In this document: one piece after another, positions 23,715-31,599 of the stretch
How positions within the stretch are numbered: the first letter of the stretch is position 1
How the letters are laid out: every line of letters starts with the position of its first letter
NCBI GenBank assembly: GCA_051883095.1
Contig: JBJETB010000052.1
Location: 1 to 51,736 of the forward strand
Length of the DNA stretch: 51,736 nucleotides
Reading direction: 5' to 3'
DNA from: SUG1106 sp051883095
Lineage (GTDB): Bacteria; Bacillota; Clostridia; Peptostreptococcales; Anaerovoracaceae
The notes under the pieces: model-generated
What the model saw: only the letters and a program-made list of their open reading frames with translations
Told to the model about the DNA's origin: nothing
Database searches by the model: none
Made by a program: the position numbers and the translations under genes

Positions 23715-23757
23715 AAAAACGTGAAAAACCTGAAAACTCAATGGTTTCAGGTTTTTC
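23713..23757 (-). terminator. Terminator of the tRNA operon
   Basis: On the minus strand GAAAAACCTGAAA and TTTCAGGTTTTTC form a perfect 13-bp stem with a 9-base loop, followed by ACGTTTTTT. It lies directly after tRNA-Cys. Confidence 0.9.
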
Positions 23758-23760
23758 TCT

Positions 23761-23835
<75 letters not shown>

Positions 23836-23839
23836 GGGT

Positions 23840-23914
23840 TGGCTAGGGTAGCAGGATTCGAACCTGCGAGTGACGGAATCAGAATCCGTTGCCTTACCGC
23901 TTGGCGATACCCCA
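23840..23914 (-). tRNA. tRNA-Gln (CTG)
   Basis: Acceptor TGGGGTA/TACCCTA with one G-U pair, anticodon loop TTCTGAT giving CTG, T-arm TTCGAAT, and an encoded GCCA end. Confidence 0.92.
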
Positions 23915-23938
23915 ACATCGCTTGAATGATCTTTAAAA

Positions 23939-24015
23939 TGGGGTGGGTAGTGGGATTCGAACCCACGTATACAGGAGCCACAACCCTGGGTCTTAACCGC
24001 TTGACGATACCCACC
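23939..24015 (-). tRNA. tRNA-His (GTG)
   Basis: Acceptor GTGGGTA/TACCCAC with the extra G at -1 opposite discriminator C, anticodon loop TTGTGGC giving GTG, and an encoded CCA. Confidence 0.95.
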
Positions 24016-24061
24016 ATGCTCGTCTTTTCGCTTCTGATTGAACACATCATTTATTAAAAGT

Positions 24062-24138
24062 TGGCGACCTGGAACGGGCTCGAACCGTCGACCTCCAGCG
24101 TGACAGGCTGGCATTCTAACCAACTGAACTACCAGGCC
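24062..24138 (-). tRNA. tRNA-Asp (GTC)
   Basis: Acceptor GGCCTGG/CCAGGTC with one G-U pair, anticodon stem CCAGC/GCTGG, loop CTGTCAC giving GTC, and an encoded GCCA. Confidence 0.95.
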
Positions 24139-24143
24139 GCATA

Positions 24144-24219
24144 TGGTGGGAGTTACAGGGCTCGAACCTGTGACCCTCTGCTTGTAAGGCAGATGCTCTC
24201 CCAGCTGAGCTAAACTCCC
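24144..24219 (-). tRNA. tRNA-Val (TAC)
   Basis: Acceptor GGGAGTT/AACTCCC, anticodon loop TTACAAG giving TAC, T-arm TTCGAGC, and an encoded ACCA. Confidence 0.95.
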
Positions 24220-24239
24220 ACATGCTTTTAATAAAAAAA

Positions 24240-24316
24240 TGGTAGCGGCGAGTGGAGTCGAACCACCGACCTTCCGGGTATGAACCGGACGCTCTAGCCA
24301 ACTAAGCTACACCGCC
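24240..24316 (-). tRNA. tRNA-Met (CAT), elongator type
   Basis: Acceptor GGCGGTG/CGCCGCT with G-U pairs, anticodon stem TCCGG/CCGGA, loop TTCATAC giving CAT. The initiator features (unpaired C1-A72, three G-C anticodon-stem pairs) are absent. First tRNA of the operon. A lysidine-modified Ile tRNA also has CAT and cannot be fully excluded. Confidence 0.88.
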
Positions 24317-24348
24317 ATGAATCAGCTACCAAAATCACTGCAAGAGTT

Positions 24349-24377
24349 ATATTACCAAAATAACCGGCCGATGTCAA
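24349..24377 (-). promoter_or_regulatory. Promoter of the tRNA operon
   Basis: On the minus strand a perfect TTGACA, a 17-base spacer and TAATAT, about 30 bases before tRNA-Met. Confidence 0.88.
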
Positions 24378-24539
24378 CACATTTTTCATTTTTTTTATAG
24401 AAAAAATGTTCCCTTTTATCATTGCTAAAATACACATTTAGTTGTATACTGAATTGAAATTTAAATTCAGATTTGGAGCTGATAATTCTAAAATGAAAAA
24501 AATGAATACTTTCCCGGTAAAATATGAAGACAGAAGCAT

Positions 24540-24565
24540 AGCTCAGATACAATCTGGGCTTTTTG
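24540..24565 (+). terminator. Hairpin with T-run in the leader of the ABC transporter operon
   Basis: AGCTCAGA and TCTGGGCT (one G-U) around a 5-base loop, followed by TTTTGTG, 35 bases before the ATPase gene. No plus-strand gene lies upstream, so this may be a leader attenuator. I see no known riboswitch in the roughly 170 bases before it. Confidence 0.55.
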
Positions 24566-24600
24566 TGATGCTTTTAAATAAATGACGGAGGATACACGAA

Positions 24601-25707
24601 ATGATTGAACTCAGACACTTGAGAAAGGAATTCGAGGATATTACCCCTCTTGAAGATGTCAATGTCACCATTAATTCCGGCGACGTTATTTCCGTAATCG
24701 GTCCCTCAGGTACAGGAAAATCCACACTTTTGAGATGCATTAACATGCTCGAACCGCCCACATCAGGCGAAATTATCGTTGATGGACAGGTTATCAACGA
24801 CGGAAAATGTGATTTGAATGAAATAAGAAAGAAGATGGGGATGGTTTTCCAGTCCTTCAATCTCTTCGGCCATCTTACGGTAATTGAAAATATCATGAAT
24901 CCTCAGATCACCCTTCTTGGACGTTCAAGGCAGGAGGCCTATGACAAGGCGATGTATCTTTTAAACACTGTCGGTCTGAGTTCAAAGGCCTTCAACTACC
25001 CTGATGACCTTTCCGGAGGCCAGCAGCAGAGAATTGCCATTGCCAGAACTCTGGCCATGGATCCTGATATCATCCTTTTCGACGAGCCAACAAGTGCTCT
25101 TGACCCCGGCATGATAGGTGAAGTGCAGTCTGTAATCAGAATGCTTGCCAAGTCAGGAATCACCATGATGATTGTTACTCACGAAATGGACTTTGCAAGG
25201 AAAATTTCAAACAGAGTACTTTACATGGATGAGGGCGGTATTTACGAAGAAGGCACTCCGAAGGAAATCTTTGAAAATCCGAAGAAGCCTAATACAATCA
25301 AGTTTATCAAGAGACTCACATCTCTGACCTATAAAATTGAAACGGACGATTACGATTTCACTGAAGCATATGACGAACTTCAGCAGTATGCCGAAAAGCT
25401 TCTCATTGAAAATGAGCGTATCAGTGATCTTCAGATTGCTCTCGAAGAAATCGTTGTCAATAACATCATGGAATCAACTGAGCATCCCGATGTTCTCGTA
25501 AGAGTCGACTACTCAGAAAAGCACGACATTCTTACACTTACCATCAGATACAAGGGAGAACACCACGATCCGAAGGATTCCGATAATGAGCTGTTCCTTG
25601 AAATGCTGGACGAGCCTACAACGGAACTGATCGACCGGATAATCCAATCGGACGATGATGTCTACAACAACTTTATTCAATTGACTTTCAGATGGGAGGA
25701 GGCATAA
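24601..25707 (+). CDS. Polar amino-acid ABC transporter ATPase with an extra C-terminal domain
   Basis: 368 residues. The first ~240 are a GlnQ/HisP-type ATPase: Walker A GPSGTGKST (34-42), Q-loop MVFQSFNLF, signature LSGGQQQR, Walker B ILFDEPTSALD, switch VTHEM. Typical members end near 240-250; here about 125 more residues follow. They contain LQIALEEIVVNNIMES and later LTLTIRYKGEHHD. That helix resembles the N-box of RsbW-type anti-sigma kinases (GHKL fold), and the acidic end is DRIIQSDDDVYNNFIQL. The extra domain could regulate transport, but its GHKL nature is only suggested. The partner gene follows after 4 bases. Confidence 0.9.
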   Translation: MIELRHLRKEFEDITPLEDVNVTINSGDVISVIGPSGTGKSTLLRCINMLEPPTSGEIIVDGQVINDGKCDLNEIRKKMGMVFQSFNLFGHLTVIENIMNPQITLLGRSRQEAYDKAMYLLNTVGLSSKAFNYPDDLSGGQQQRIAIARTLAMDPDIILFDEPTSALDPGMIGEVQSVIRMLAKSGITMMIVTHEMDFARKISNRVLYMDEGGIYEEGTPKEIFENPKKPNTIKFIKRLTSLTYKIETDDYDFTEAYDELQQYAEKLLIENERISDLQIALEEIVVNNIMESTEHPDVLVRVDYSEKHDILTLTIRYKGEHHDPKDSDNELFLEMLDEPTTELIDRIIQSDDDVYNNFIQLTFRWEEA

Positions 25708-25711
25708 TATC

Positions 25712-27253
25712 ATGAAAAAGACAACAAGAAAATATGCTTCTCTCGCACTAATGCTTCTGGTGGTATTTGTTATGCTATCCGGCACAATGTCTACAGCATA
25801 TGCATCTGAGTACAAGAAAATTGAAGACCTGAACGGTAAGAAAATCGGTGTTCAGACCGGATGTCTCTATGAAACACATATCGCAGACGAGTGCCCCGAT
25901 GCCGAAATCCAGTATTTCACAATGCCTCAGGACATGATCCTGGCCCTAAACTCACATAAAATCGATGCATACCTCATTGAAGAGGTAGGTTACTATGCTA
26001 CAGCTGCTGCTCATCCTGAACTTTCAACTCTGAAAGAAAGTGCAGGTCTCTGTGAAGCGGCGGTAATCATCGGTAATAATGACAAGCAGGAAAGACTCCT
26101 CGGAGAAATAAACGAATTCATCGCAAACCACGGCCCTGACGGCGACGGAATGCTGGATGAGATGTACACATACTGGGTAAAGAATTTCGACGCGGAAACA
26201 AGCAGAACTGAGCAGGGAGGCTTTACCGGTGAGAACGGAGAGCTTATCATCGCATGTGAAGGCGGCTATGAACCATTCTCCTATGTAAACGATGAAGGTG
26301 ACTGCGGATACGACATCGACTTCATGTACAGATTCTGCAGAGAATACGGATATACCCCGAATATTCAGAGAGTTGCCTTTGAATCCATTGCACCGGGTGC
26401 GGAATCCGGTAAATATGATATCGGTCTCAATATTATCCTGAGTGATGAAAGAGATGCCAATGCATGCCTTTCTGAAGTATACTACACATGTGATATTTTC
26501 ATGGTAGTACCGGGCGAAACAGATGATAATACCGGTTTCATCGCGAAGATGAAAAACAATTTCAATAATACATTTATCAAGGAAAGCCGCTGGAAGCTTT
26601 TTGCGTCCGGTGCAGGCACTACACTTCTGATTACCTTAAGTTCCATTATACTGGGAACTGTAATCGGTTTCGCCGTGTTCATGCTGTGCCGCAAAGGCAA
26701 CAGAATCGCCAACGGAATAACCGACGCAACCCTCTGGCTGATTCAGGGGATGCCTACGGTACTCCTTCTGATGATTCTCTACTATATCATCTTCGGTTCG
26801 ACCAGATTGAGCGGCACTGTTGTTGCTATAGTCGGCTTTACACTTATTTTCGCCTGCTCCATGTACGATATGCTTTCAGTGGGTTTCGGCGCTATCGGAA
26901 ACGGTCAGTATGAAGCAGCCACCGCACTGGGTTACAGTGACAGGCAGAGCTTTTTCAAGATTCTGCTTCCGCAGGCGGCAAGACATTTCCTGCCCATTTA
27001 CAAAAACGAAGTTGTCACATTGATCAAGGAAACTTCAGTTGCAGGCTATATTGCGATTCAGGATCTTACGAAGATTTCTGACCTTGTAAGGGCTCGAACA
27101 TATCAGGCATTCTTCGCTCTGATATTTACAGCCATCATATACTTCGTGATTTCCGGAGTCCTTACAAGAATCGTCGGAATAGTGGAAAAGAAGATTGATC
27201 CGAAGAGACGGCCGAAGGACAAGATTCTCGAAGGAATCAGCGTTGAAGAATAG
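25712..27253 (+). CDS. Amino-acid ABC transporter substrate-binding protein fused to permease
   Basis: 513 residues. A signal-type N-terminus (LALMLLVVFVMLSGTMSTAY) leads to two periplasmic-binding-like parts (KIGVQTGCLYETHIADE, then ELIIACEGGYEPFSYVNDEG with GYDIDFMYRFCREYGY). From about 285 on is a HisM-type permease with some five membrane segments and the EAA loop (YEAATALGYSDRQSFFKILL). Together with the ATPase upstream this gives a complete importer of polar amino acids made from two polypeptides. The first binding segment looks partial, so the sensor may be one and a half domains. Confidence 0.92.
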   Translation: MKKTTRKYASLALMLLVVFVMLSGTMSTAYASEYKKIEDLNGKKIGVQTGCLYETHIADECPDAEIQYFTMPQDMILALNSHKIDAYLIEEVGYYATAAAHPELSTLKESAGLCEAAVIIGNNDKQERLLGEINEFIANHGPDGDGMLDEMYTYWVKNFDAETSRTEQGGFTGENGELIIACEGGYEPFSYVNDEGDCGYDIDFMYRFCREYGYTPNIQRVAFESIAPGAESGKYDIGLNIILSDERDANACLSEVYYTCDIFMVVPGETDDNTGFIAKMKNNFNNTFIKESRWKLFASGAGTTLLITLSSIILGTVIGFAVFMLCRKGNRIANGITDATLWLIQGMPTVLLLMILYYIIFGSTRLSGTVVAIVGFTLIFACSMYDMLSVGFGAIGNGQYEAATALGYSDRQSFFKILLPQAARHFLPIYKNEVVTLIKETSVAGYIAIQDLTKISDLVRARTYQAFFALIFTAIIYFVISGVLTRIVGIVEKKIDPKRRPKDKILEGISVEE

Positions 27254-27260
27254 AAACGAA

Positions 27261-27300
27261 AAGCAGAAGCGCCTCTCTGCTAGAGGCTGTCTTCTGCTTC
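27261..27300. terminator. Bidirectional terminator between convergent genes
   Basis: AAGCAGAAG and CTTCTGCTT, with an inner GCCTCT/AGAGGC stem, followed by CTTTTATTG on the plus side. It overlaps the 3' end of the DUF4125 gene. Confidence 0.8.
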
Positions 27301-27903
27301 TTTTATTGTGTCGTAACCGTAAAACTCCACCAGTATTTCCTGAATTATCAGAGAAAGCGATCTGCCTTCACTGCGGAGCCGTTCTATATATTCCGAGTAA
27401 AGCCGGAGCAGTTCCACAGGGTATGTGGCCAGCTCGCCGCGTGCATAGGTTTCCAGAGACGTGAAACCAGAGGCATCGCCATCTGAAGTGATAGGTCTGC
27501 CGGCAGCCGACAACTTGGGATAAAGCTTCGAAAATTCGATTTCCCAGGCAATCATAGCTTCAACTATCTTGTCTATGAGAGCGAGGCGTTCACCTTCCAC
27601 AGGCGGGAAAAAAGGTTCAAGCACCTGATGATAGTATTCCGGATCAGTGAATTTCATCATGCGGGCATACTTTTCGTTCACTAGGTTTCTTCCTCGCAGC
27701 AGAGAATCTTCCGCAAAGACAAGATAACAGTCCACCATTTCATCAGGCCAGCTGTGATACTGACTGAAACGCATTATATAAAATGTCTCAAAATCGTCCT
27801 GACATGAAGCACGGCTGCCGATGTTCTCAACCTTCTGGAACATCTGCCATTCTATATCTATTATTCTTTCAATTTTAAGCTTTTTTTCTTCTGTAATAAC
27901 CAT
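27280..27903 (-). CDS. DUF4125 family protein
   Basis: 207 residues, soluble and acidic, with IIDIEWQMFQKVENIGSRAS near the start and QDDFETFYIMRFSQYHSW, as in DUF4125 proteins. Function unknown. GAGGGG precedes the ATG at 27903; the longer frame to 27945 overlaps the upstream gene and lacks a ribosome site. Last gene of a three-gene operon with DUF4037 and TPR proteins, a combination I know from other Firmicutes, which suggests one complex or pathway. Confidence 0.85.
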   Translation of the reverse strand: MVITEEKKLKIERIIDIEWQMFQKVENIGSRASCQDDFETFYIMRFSQYHSWPDEMVDCYLVFAEDSLLRGRNLVNEKYARMMKFTDPEYYHQVLEPFFPPVEGERLALIDKIVEAMIAWEIEFSKLYPKLSAAGRPITSDGDASGFTSLETYARGELATYPVELLRLYSEYIERLRSEGRSLSLIIQEILVEFYGYDTIKEAEDSL

Positions 27904-27907
27904 TTTT

Positions 27908-28873
27908 CTACCCCTCAATATCTGCCATAGGCGGCAGTGAAGCAATTTTCGGGTCTTTTATTCCCGACATTATATCGTGAAGGTGGTCCTGCAGGAAAGC
28001 GCTTTTTTCCCGGGAAAAGTTCTGCCTGTTGAGCTCCGCAGCCACGTCAATACAGATGTTTTCTGTTACATCAAAGGCAAGTTCGTATGCTTCGTGTATC
28101 TTTCCGTCTTTCATCATATGAGGAACTTCCCAGATTCTTTCCAGAAGAGGGCAGCATTGTGTAAGCCGCTCTAACTTCATCGCACTGTGGAAAGCCCATT
28201 TATAGAAAGGGGTATAGCGCCTGTTCAGAAGATGAATCATGGAAAGCGTCGCTTCGGCAAATCTGGCCGCAGCCAGGGATGCACCGGTTATGTCGCGGCG
28301 TTTAATGCTCCGGAGCAGATTGTACTGCCCGGACTGGGACATGACGGCCGCCCTGGCCGCCAGTTTTTTGCGCAGGGCATCTTCCGGATAGAAGTCCAGA
28401 AGCCGGCTGCGAAAAGCTGTAAACAAACCCTGAGGGTCATGGAAGACCTCACCGTTGGTGCAGACAGCAAGCCTGCCTTCGGGAATAAGCAGCCAGTCGA
28501 AAGCTTCTTCGGGAACTTTATCCGTACCCAGGAACCTTTCATAGAAGCCGCTTATGGAAAAAACCCCAAGCCTCTTTGCTCCTTCAGCAGTAATCAGCAT
28601 ATCAGATGAGCGGAATCCGCCAAAATCCTTTGGCAGTCTGTCGTAGGCAGCCTGGAGGTTTTTGCCGGATGCGGCATAGTCCTCATCGGAAAGCCAGATA
28701 CAGAATCCGGGACCGAAGTCGTGGTCGCGGGATATTTCGTCATCAAAGCCGAAGCATTGGGAACCTTCGCCTACAAGACCGAAGGCCATTCTGCCCGCAA
28801 GCCGAGGAAACTCTGTGACCAAGCGAGGAGCAAATTCCTCATAATATTTTTTTGAAAGGGTCAGTCCGTTCAT
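27908..28873 (-). CDS. DUF4037 nucleotidyltransferase-like protein
   Basis: 321 residues. The N-terminus GLVGEGSQCFGFDDEISRDH then DFGPGFCIWL has the G-S...D-x-D pattern of the nucleotidyltransferase fold, as in the DUF4037 family, followed by a helical C-terminal half (YTPFYKWAFHSAMKL). The substrate is unknown. Its start overlaps the TPR gene stop (ATGA) and its stop is 4 bases before DUF4125, so the three are translationally coupled. Confidence 0.88.
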   Translation of the reverse strand: MNGLTLSKKYYEEFAPRLVTEFPRLAGRMAFGLVGEGSQCFGFDDEISRDHDFGPGFCIWLSDEDYAASGKNLQAAYDRLPKDFGGFRSSDMLITAEGAKRLGVFSISGFYERFLGTDKVPEEAFDWLLIPEGRLAVCTNGEVFHDPQGLFTAFRSRLLDFYPEDALRKKLAARAAVMSQSGQYNLLRSIKRRDITGASLAAARFAEATLSMIHLLNRRYTPFYKWAFHSAMKLERLTQCCPLLERIWEVPHMMKDGKIHEAYELAFDVTENICIDVAAELNRQNFSREKSAFLQDHLHDIMSGIKDPKIASLPPMADIEG

Positions 28874-29733
28874 ATGGCAATCCTTTTCTTAATGTCTGAA
28901 GCGGTCTGCTCGAGAGAAGCAGCCTCTCCGTCATCGCCGACAGCTTTAAGACAAAGGGCCAGATTTTCGCACAGCACCGCATAGCTAAGGTTTTCTGTAC
29001 CGTAATCTCTTTCGTTAAGCTTCATGGCTTCCCTGAAAAGCTTGGCAGCCTTCTCGTAATCGGCCTCTTTGTAATATATTTCTCCCAGAGTGCATACTGC
29101 GCCTGCATAGTGAACATCGCTGTCTCCTGATTCTGCTATAAACAGGTCGATTGCTTTTTTTACAGTGACCTTTGCTTCGTCTATCTGTCCCATGGCAAGG
29201 TAGACGTTGGCAAGATTGCTGTATGTGATCGCTATCTCGCTTTCGCTTTCTTCCAGTCCATTAAGGATGAAAAGGGCTTTTTCGAGGTATTCCTGAGCCT
29301 GCGGATAGTCGCCTAGATCCTGACAGAGAAAGCTCATATTGTTAAAGAGCGTAGCCAGTCTGTAATCTGCGCCAAGGCCGGCTTCGGCGAATTTTTCGGC
29401 AGCATCGGTGTAGAGGTTAAGCGCCTTTACTACATCTCCTGCCATGGTATATGTGGTGGCGAAGTTTACAAGGGTTGTGCCGTAGTGCTCGCTTCTTTCG
29501 AGCCCCATTTCGCGCATTAGTCTGAGGGCTTTCTCATACAGAGGAATACCCTCGGAATATCTTGAAACGGCTCTGTAGTAGCCGCCAAGCTCGTTGCATA
29601 CGGTAATCACAGCGCCGGCATCGTTTTCGGCCTCCGCCTGAGCCAGTGTGTTCTTCATAAACTCTTCGGCCTCGGCGATTTTCTTTTCTTCAAAAAGCTT
29701 GTCCACCTGATAATAAAAATTGTTCATTTCCAT
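28870..29733 (-). CDS. Tetratricopeptide repeat protein
   Basis: 287 residues with about six TPR units from residue 35 to the end, for example YSEGIPLYEKALRLMREMGL, YPQAQEYLEKALFIL, DEAKVTVKKAIDLF and YEKAAKLFREAMKL. There is no signal or membrane segment. It is probably a scaffold for the DUF4037 and DUF4125 proteins encoded after it. GGGAG precedes the start; the ATG two codons later is an alternative. Confidence 0.9.
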   Translation of the reverse strand: MEMNNFYYQVDKLFEEKKIAEAEEFMKNTLAQAEAENDAGAVITVCNELGGYYRAVSRYSEGIPLYEKALRLMREMGLERSEHYGTTLVNFATTYTMAGDVVKALNLYTDAAEKFAEAGLGADYRLATLFNNMSFLCQDLGDYPQAQEYLEKALFILNGLEESESEIAITYSNLANVYLAMGQIDEAKVTVKKAIDLFIAESGDSDVHYAGAVCTLGEIYYKEADYEKAAKLFREAMKLNERDYGTENLSYAVLCENLALCLKAVGDDGEAASLEQTASDIKKRIAI

Positions 29734-29766
29734 ATCTGCACTCTCCCGTGTTCTGCCGGATGATTT

Positions 29767-29961
29767 CTAATTGCCGAGTATTTCATGAATAAGCTTTTCA
29801 AGATCTTCTCTGCAGCCGCCGCATTTAGTGCCTGCATTGGTTGTCTGGCAGAGAACCTTAAGGTCTGTGATTCTGTCCTTGCGTATTGCATCCTCAACTT
29901 CTCCGCGTGTTACCCCGCGGCACGGGCATATTACGTAATCTCTTGATGTTTTGTCAGCCAT
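29767..29961 (-). CDS. BFD-like [2Fe-2S] protein
   Basis: 64 residues with CPCRGVTRGEVEDAI near the start and GTKCGGCREDLEKLI near the end. The C-x-C...C-x2-C set is the [2Fe-2S] ligand pattern of bacterioferritin-associated-ferredoxin-like domains. Stand-alone members are small electron carriers or redox partners. AGGAGG precedes the ATG. It is divergent from the cobW-type gene. Confidence 0.88.
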   Translation of the reverse strand: MADKTSRDYVICPCRGVTRGEVEDAIRKDRITDLKVLCQTTNAGTKCGGCREDLEKLIHEILGN

Positions 29962-30031
29962 ATTTATCCTCCTGTTATCATGGAAAATGTCGTGTGTTTG
30001 TGACAGTTTCCTGAAATTTTTTCTATTTCAT

Positions 30032-30059
30032 ACTATACCACAAGATATGGTATATGCAA
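30032..30059 (-). promoter_or_regulatory. Promoter of the BFD-like gene with overlapping inverted repeat
   Basis: On the minus strand TTGCAT, a 16-base spacer and TATAGT. The inverted repeat TATACCA/TGGTATA (30034-30040 and 30048-30054) lies within it and 8 bases from the opposite promoter, so one regulator could control both directions. Confidence 0.6.
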
Positions 30060-30062
30060 CAT

Positions 30063-30091
30063 TTGAATTTTTTGAAGGAATGTGGTAAAAT
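30063..30091 (+). promoter_or_regulatory. Promoter of the His-rich CobW-type gene
   Basis: TTGAAT, a 17-base spacer and TAAAAT, about 40 bases before the ATG at 30131. Confidence 0.7.
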
Positions 30092-30130
30092 AAACTATTA
30101 CAAATTTTAGAGGAAAGAGATGAAATACAG

Positions 30131-31240
30131 ATGACAAAGGTTGATATTTTTTCAGGATTTCTGGGCGCGGGTAAGACTACGCTCATCAAGAAACTTATAG
30201 AGGAGGCCTATAAAGGCGAGCAGGTGGTTCTCATAGAGAACGAGTTCGGAGAAATAGGCATTGACGGGGGATTCCTGAGAGATGCAGGCGTTGAAATAAA
30301 CGAGATGAATTCAGGCTGCATCTGCTGCAGCTTAGTGGGAGATTTCGGAAAGGCGCTTGAAAAGGTGCTTGACCAGTTCCATCCGGACAGAATCCTTATA
30401 GAGCCGTCAGGTGTAGGCAAGCTGAGCGATATCATCCAGGCAGTAGAGGATCTGGATCTTGACCACGTAAAGCTTAACGGATTTACTACAGTAGTTGATG
30501 CCAAGAAGGCAAAGATATATATGAAAAACTTCGGTGAATTCTACAATAATCAGGTGGAACACGCAAGTTCCATAATTCTCAGCCATACAGCCGGTATGGA
30601 TGAGGAAAAACTTGAGAAGGTAGTCGAGCTTCTTCGTGAGCACAATGACCATGCTGTAATAATCACCACCGACTGGGATGCTCTCGACGGCAAACAGATT
30701 CTGGCCGCAATGGAAAGAAGAGATACCATCGAGGAGGCCCTTCGTCATCTTGAGGAAGAGCACGAACACGAGCATGAGCATCACCACCACGACCATCATC
30801 ACGACCACGACCATGATCACGAGGAGCATCATCATGACCATGACCACGATGAAAACTGCTGCTGCGGCCATGACCATGATCACGAGGAGCATCATCATGA
30901 CCATGACCATGATGATCACTGCTGCTGCGGCCATGATCACGACCACGAGGGACACCACCATGCAGACGAAGTCTTTGACAGCATAGGCATTGAGACGACC
31001 AAGAAATTTACAATTGAAAAAATCAGGGAAGTGCTGGAAGCAATTGAAGACCAGCACGAATATGGTTTCGTTCTCCGTGCCAAGGGCATCGTAGAGGGTG
31101 CAGACGGACAGTGGATCCACTTCGACTATGTACCGGGAGAGGCTGATGTAAGAAACGGAAGTGCCGAGGTTACAGGAAGAATCTGTGTAATCGGAACTGA
31201 TATCGACGAGGGCAAGATTCGCAAGCTGTTCCAGCTGTAA
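30131..31240 (+). CDS. His-rich CobW/COG0523-family GTPase (metal chaperone)
   Basis: 369 residues. GTPase part: Walker A GFLGAGKTT (about 9-17), IENEFGEIGIDGGFL, the metal-binding GCICCSLVGD, and IEPSGVG. About 210-280 is an extraordinary histidine/aspartate stretch with two CCCGHDHD blocks, which should bind several Zn, Ni or Co ions. The last ~90 residues are the CobW C-terminal domain (YGFVLRAKGIVEG, WIHFDYVPGE). COG0523 proteins deliver metal to target enzymes at the expense of GTP; the metal cannot be fixed from sequence. It is divergent from the iron-sulfur protein gene. Confidence 0.93.
   Translation: MTKVDIFSGFLGAGKTTLIKKLIEEAYKGEQVVLIENEFGEIGIDGGFLRDAGVEINEMNSGCICCSLVGDFGKALEKVLDQFHPDRILIEPSGVGKLSDIIQAVEDLDLDHVKLNGFTTVVDAKKAKIYMKNFGEFYNNQVEHASSIILSHTAGMDEEKLEKVVELLREHNDHAVIITTDWDALDGKQILAAMERRDTIEEALRHLEEEHEHEHEHHHHDHHHDHDHDHEEHHHDHDHDENCCCGHDHDHEEHHHDHDHDDHCCCGHDHDHEGHHHADEVFDSIGIETTKKFTIEKIREVLEAIEDQHEYGFVLRAKGIVEGADGQWIHFDYVPGEADVRNGSAEVTGRICVIGTDIDEGKIRKLFQL
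30815..30940 (+). repeat. Tandem 63-bp repeat encoding the His/Cys-rich segment
   Basis: Two adjacent 63-base units (30815-30877 and 30878-30940) encode DHEEHHHDHDHDENCCCGHD H and its near copy, with a partial third start (DHEGHHH). The near identity at DNA level suggests a recent duplication and possible copy-number change. Confidence 0.85.
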
Positions 31241-31599
31241 TATCGGATATATTCACGAATATACTAGGGCGGTGCACTGTGTTTTATGCAAAAAAGTCAC
31301 GCGAAACCCGCAAACGTTGAAAATAAAGTCCCAAAATTACACAACGAAAAGGGCAACATGTAATAATATGGGATAATTTGGAACGATATACATTTATATT
31401 ACATAAATGTATGCCTTTCCATCGGTTCAGGGATGAAATTGTCGAGCAAGCCGAACCTGAAATTTTCAAAAAGTAATTTTTGCAGTTTTTTATGCGGGTT
31501 TCAGCGATTCAGGTGACAAAAATGTATAAAACCGGAGGTAAACCGAAAGAAAAATGGATAAAAATGGATAAATAAGAAATTTAAGGAGATCTGATAAAT
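31241..31599. other. Gene-free stretch with inverted repeats
   Basis: About 360 bases between the two CobW-like genes. It holds a perfect 10-bp hairpin ATACATTTAT/ATAAATGTAT (31388-31412) and a 10-bp inverted repeat GAAACCCGCA/TGCGGGTTTC (31303-31312 and 31493-31502) 180 bases apart. No convincing ORF is seen. It could be a small inverted-repeat element or a regulatory leader. Confidence 0.5.

Noticed and set aside
30407..31120. Minus-strand ORF rich in Met and Val opposite the His-rich GTPase
   Set aside because: It is the antisense of His/Asp codons, with no ribosome site or recognisable domain.
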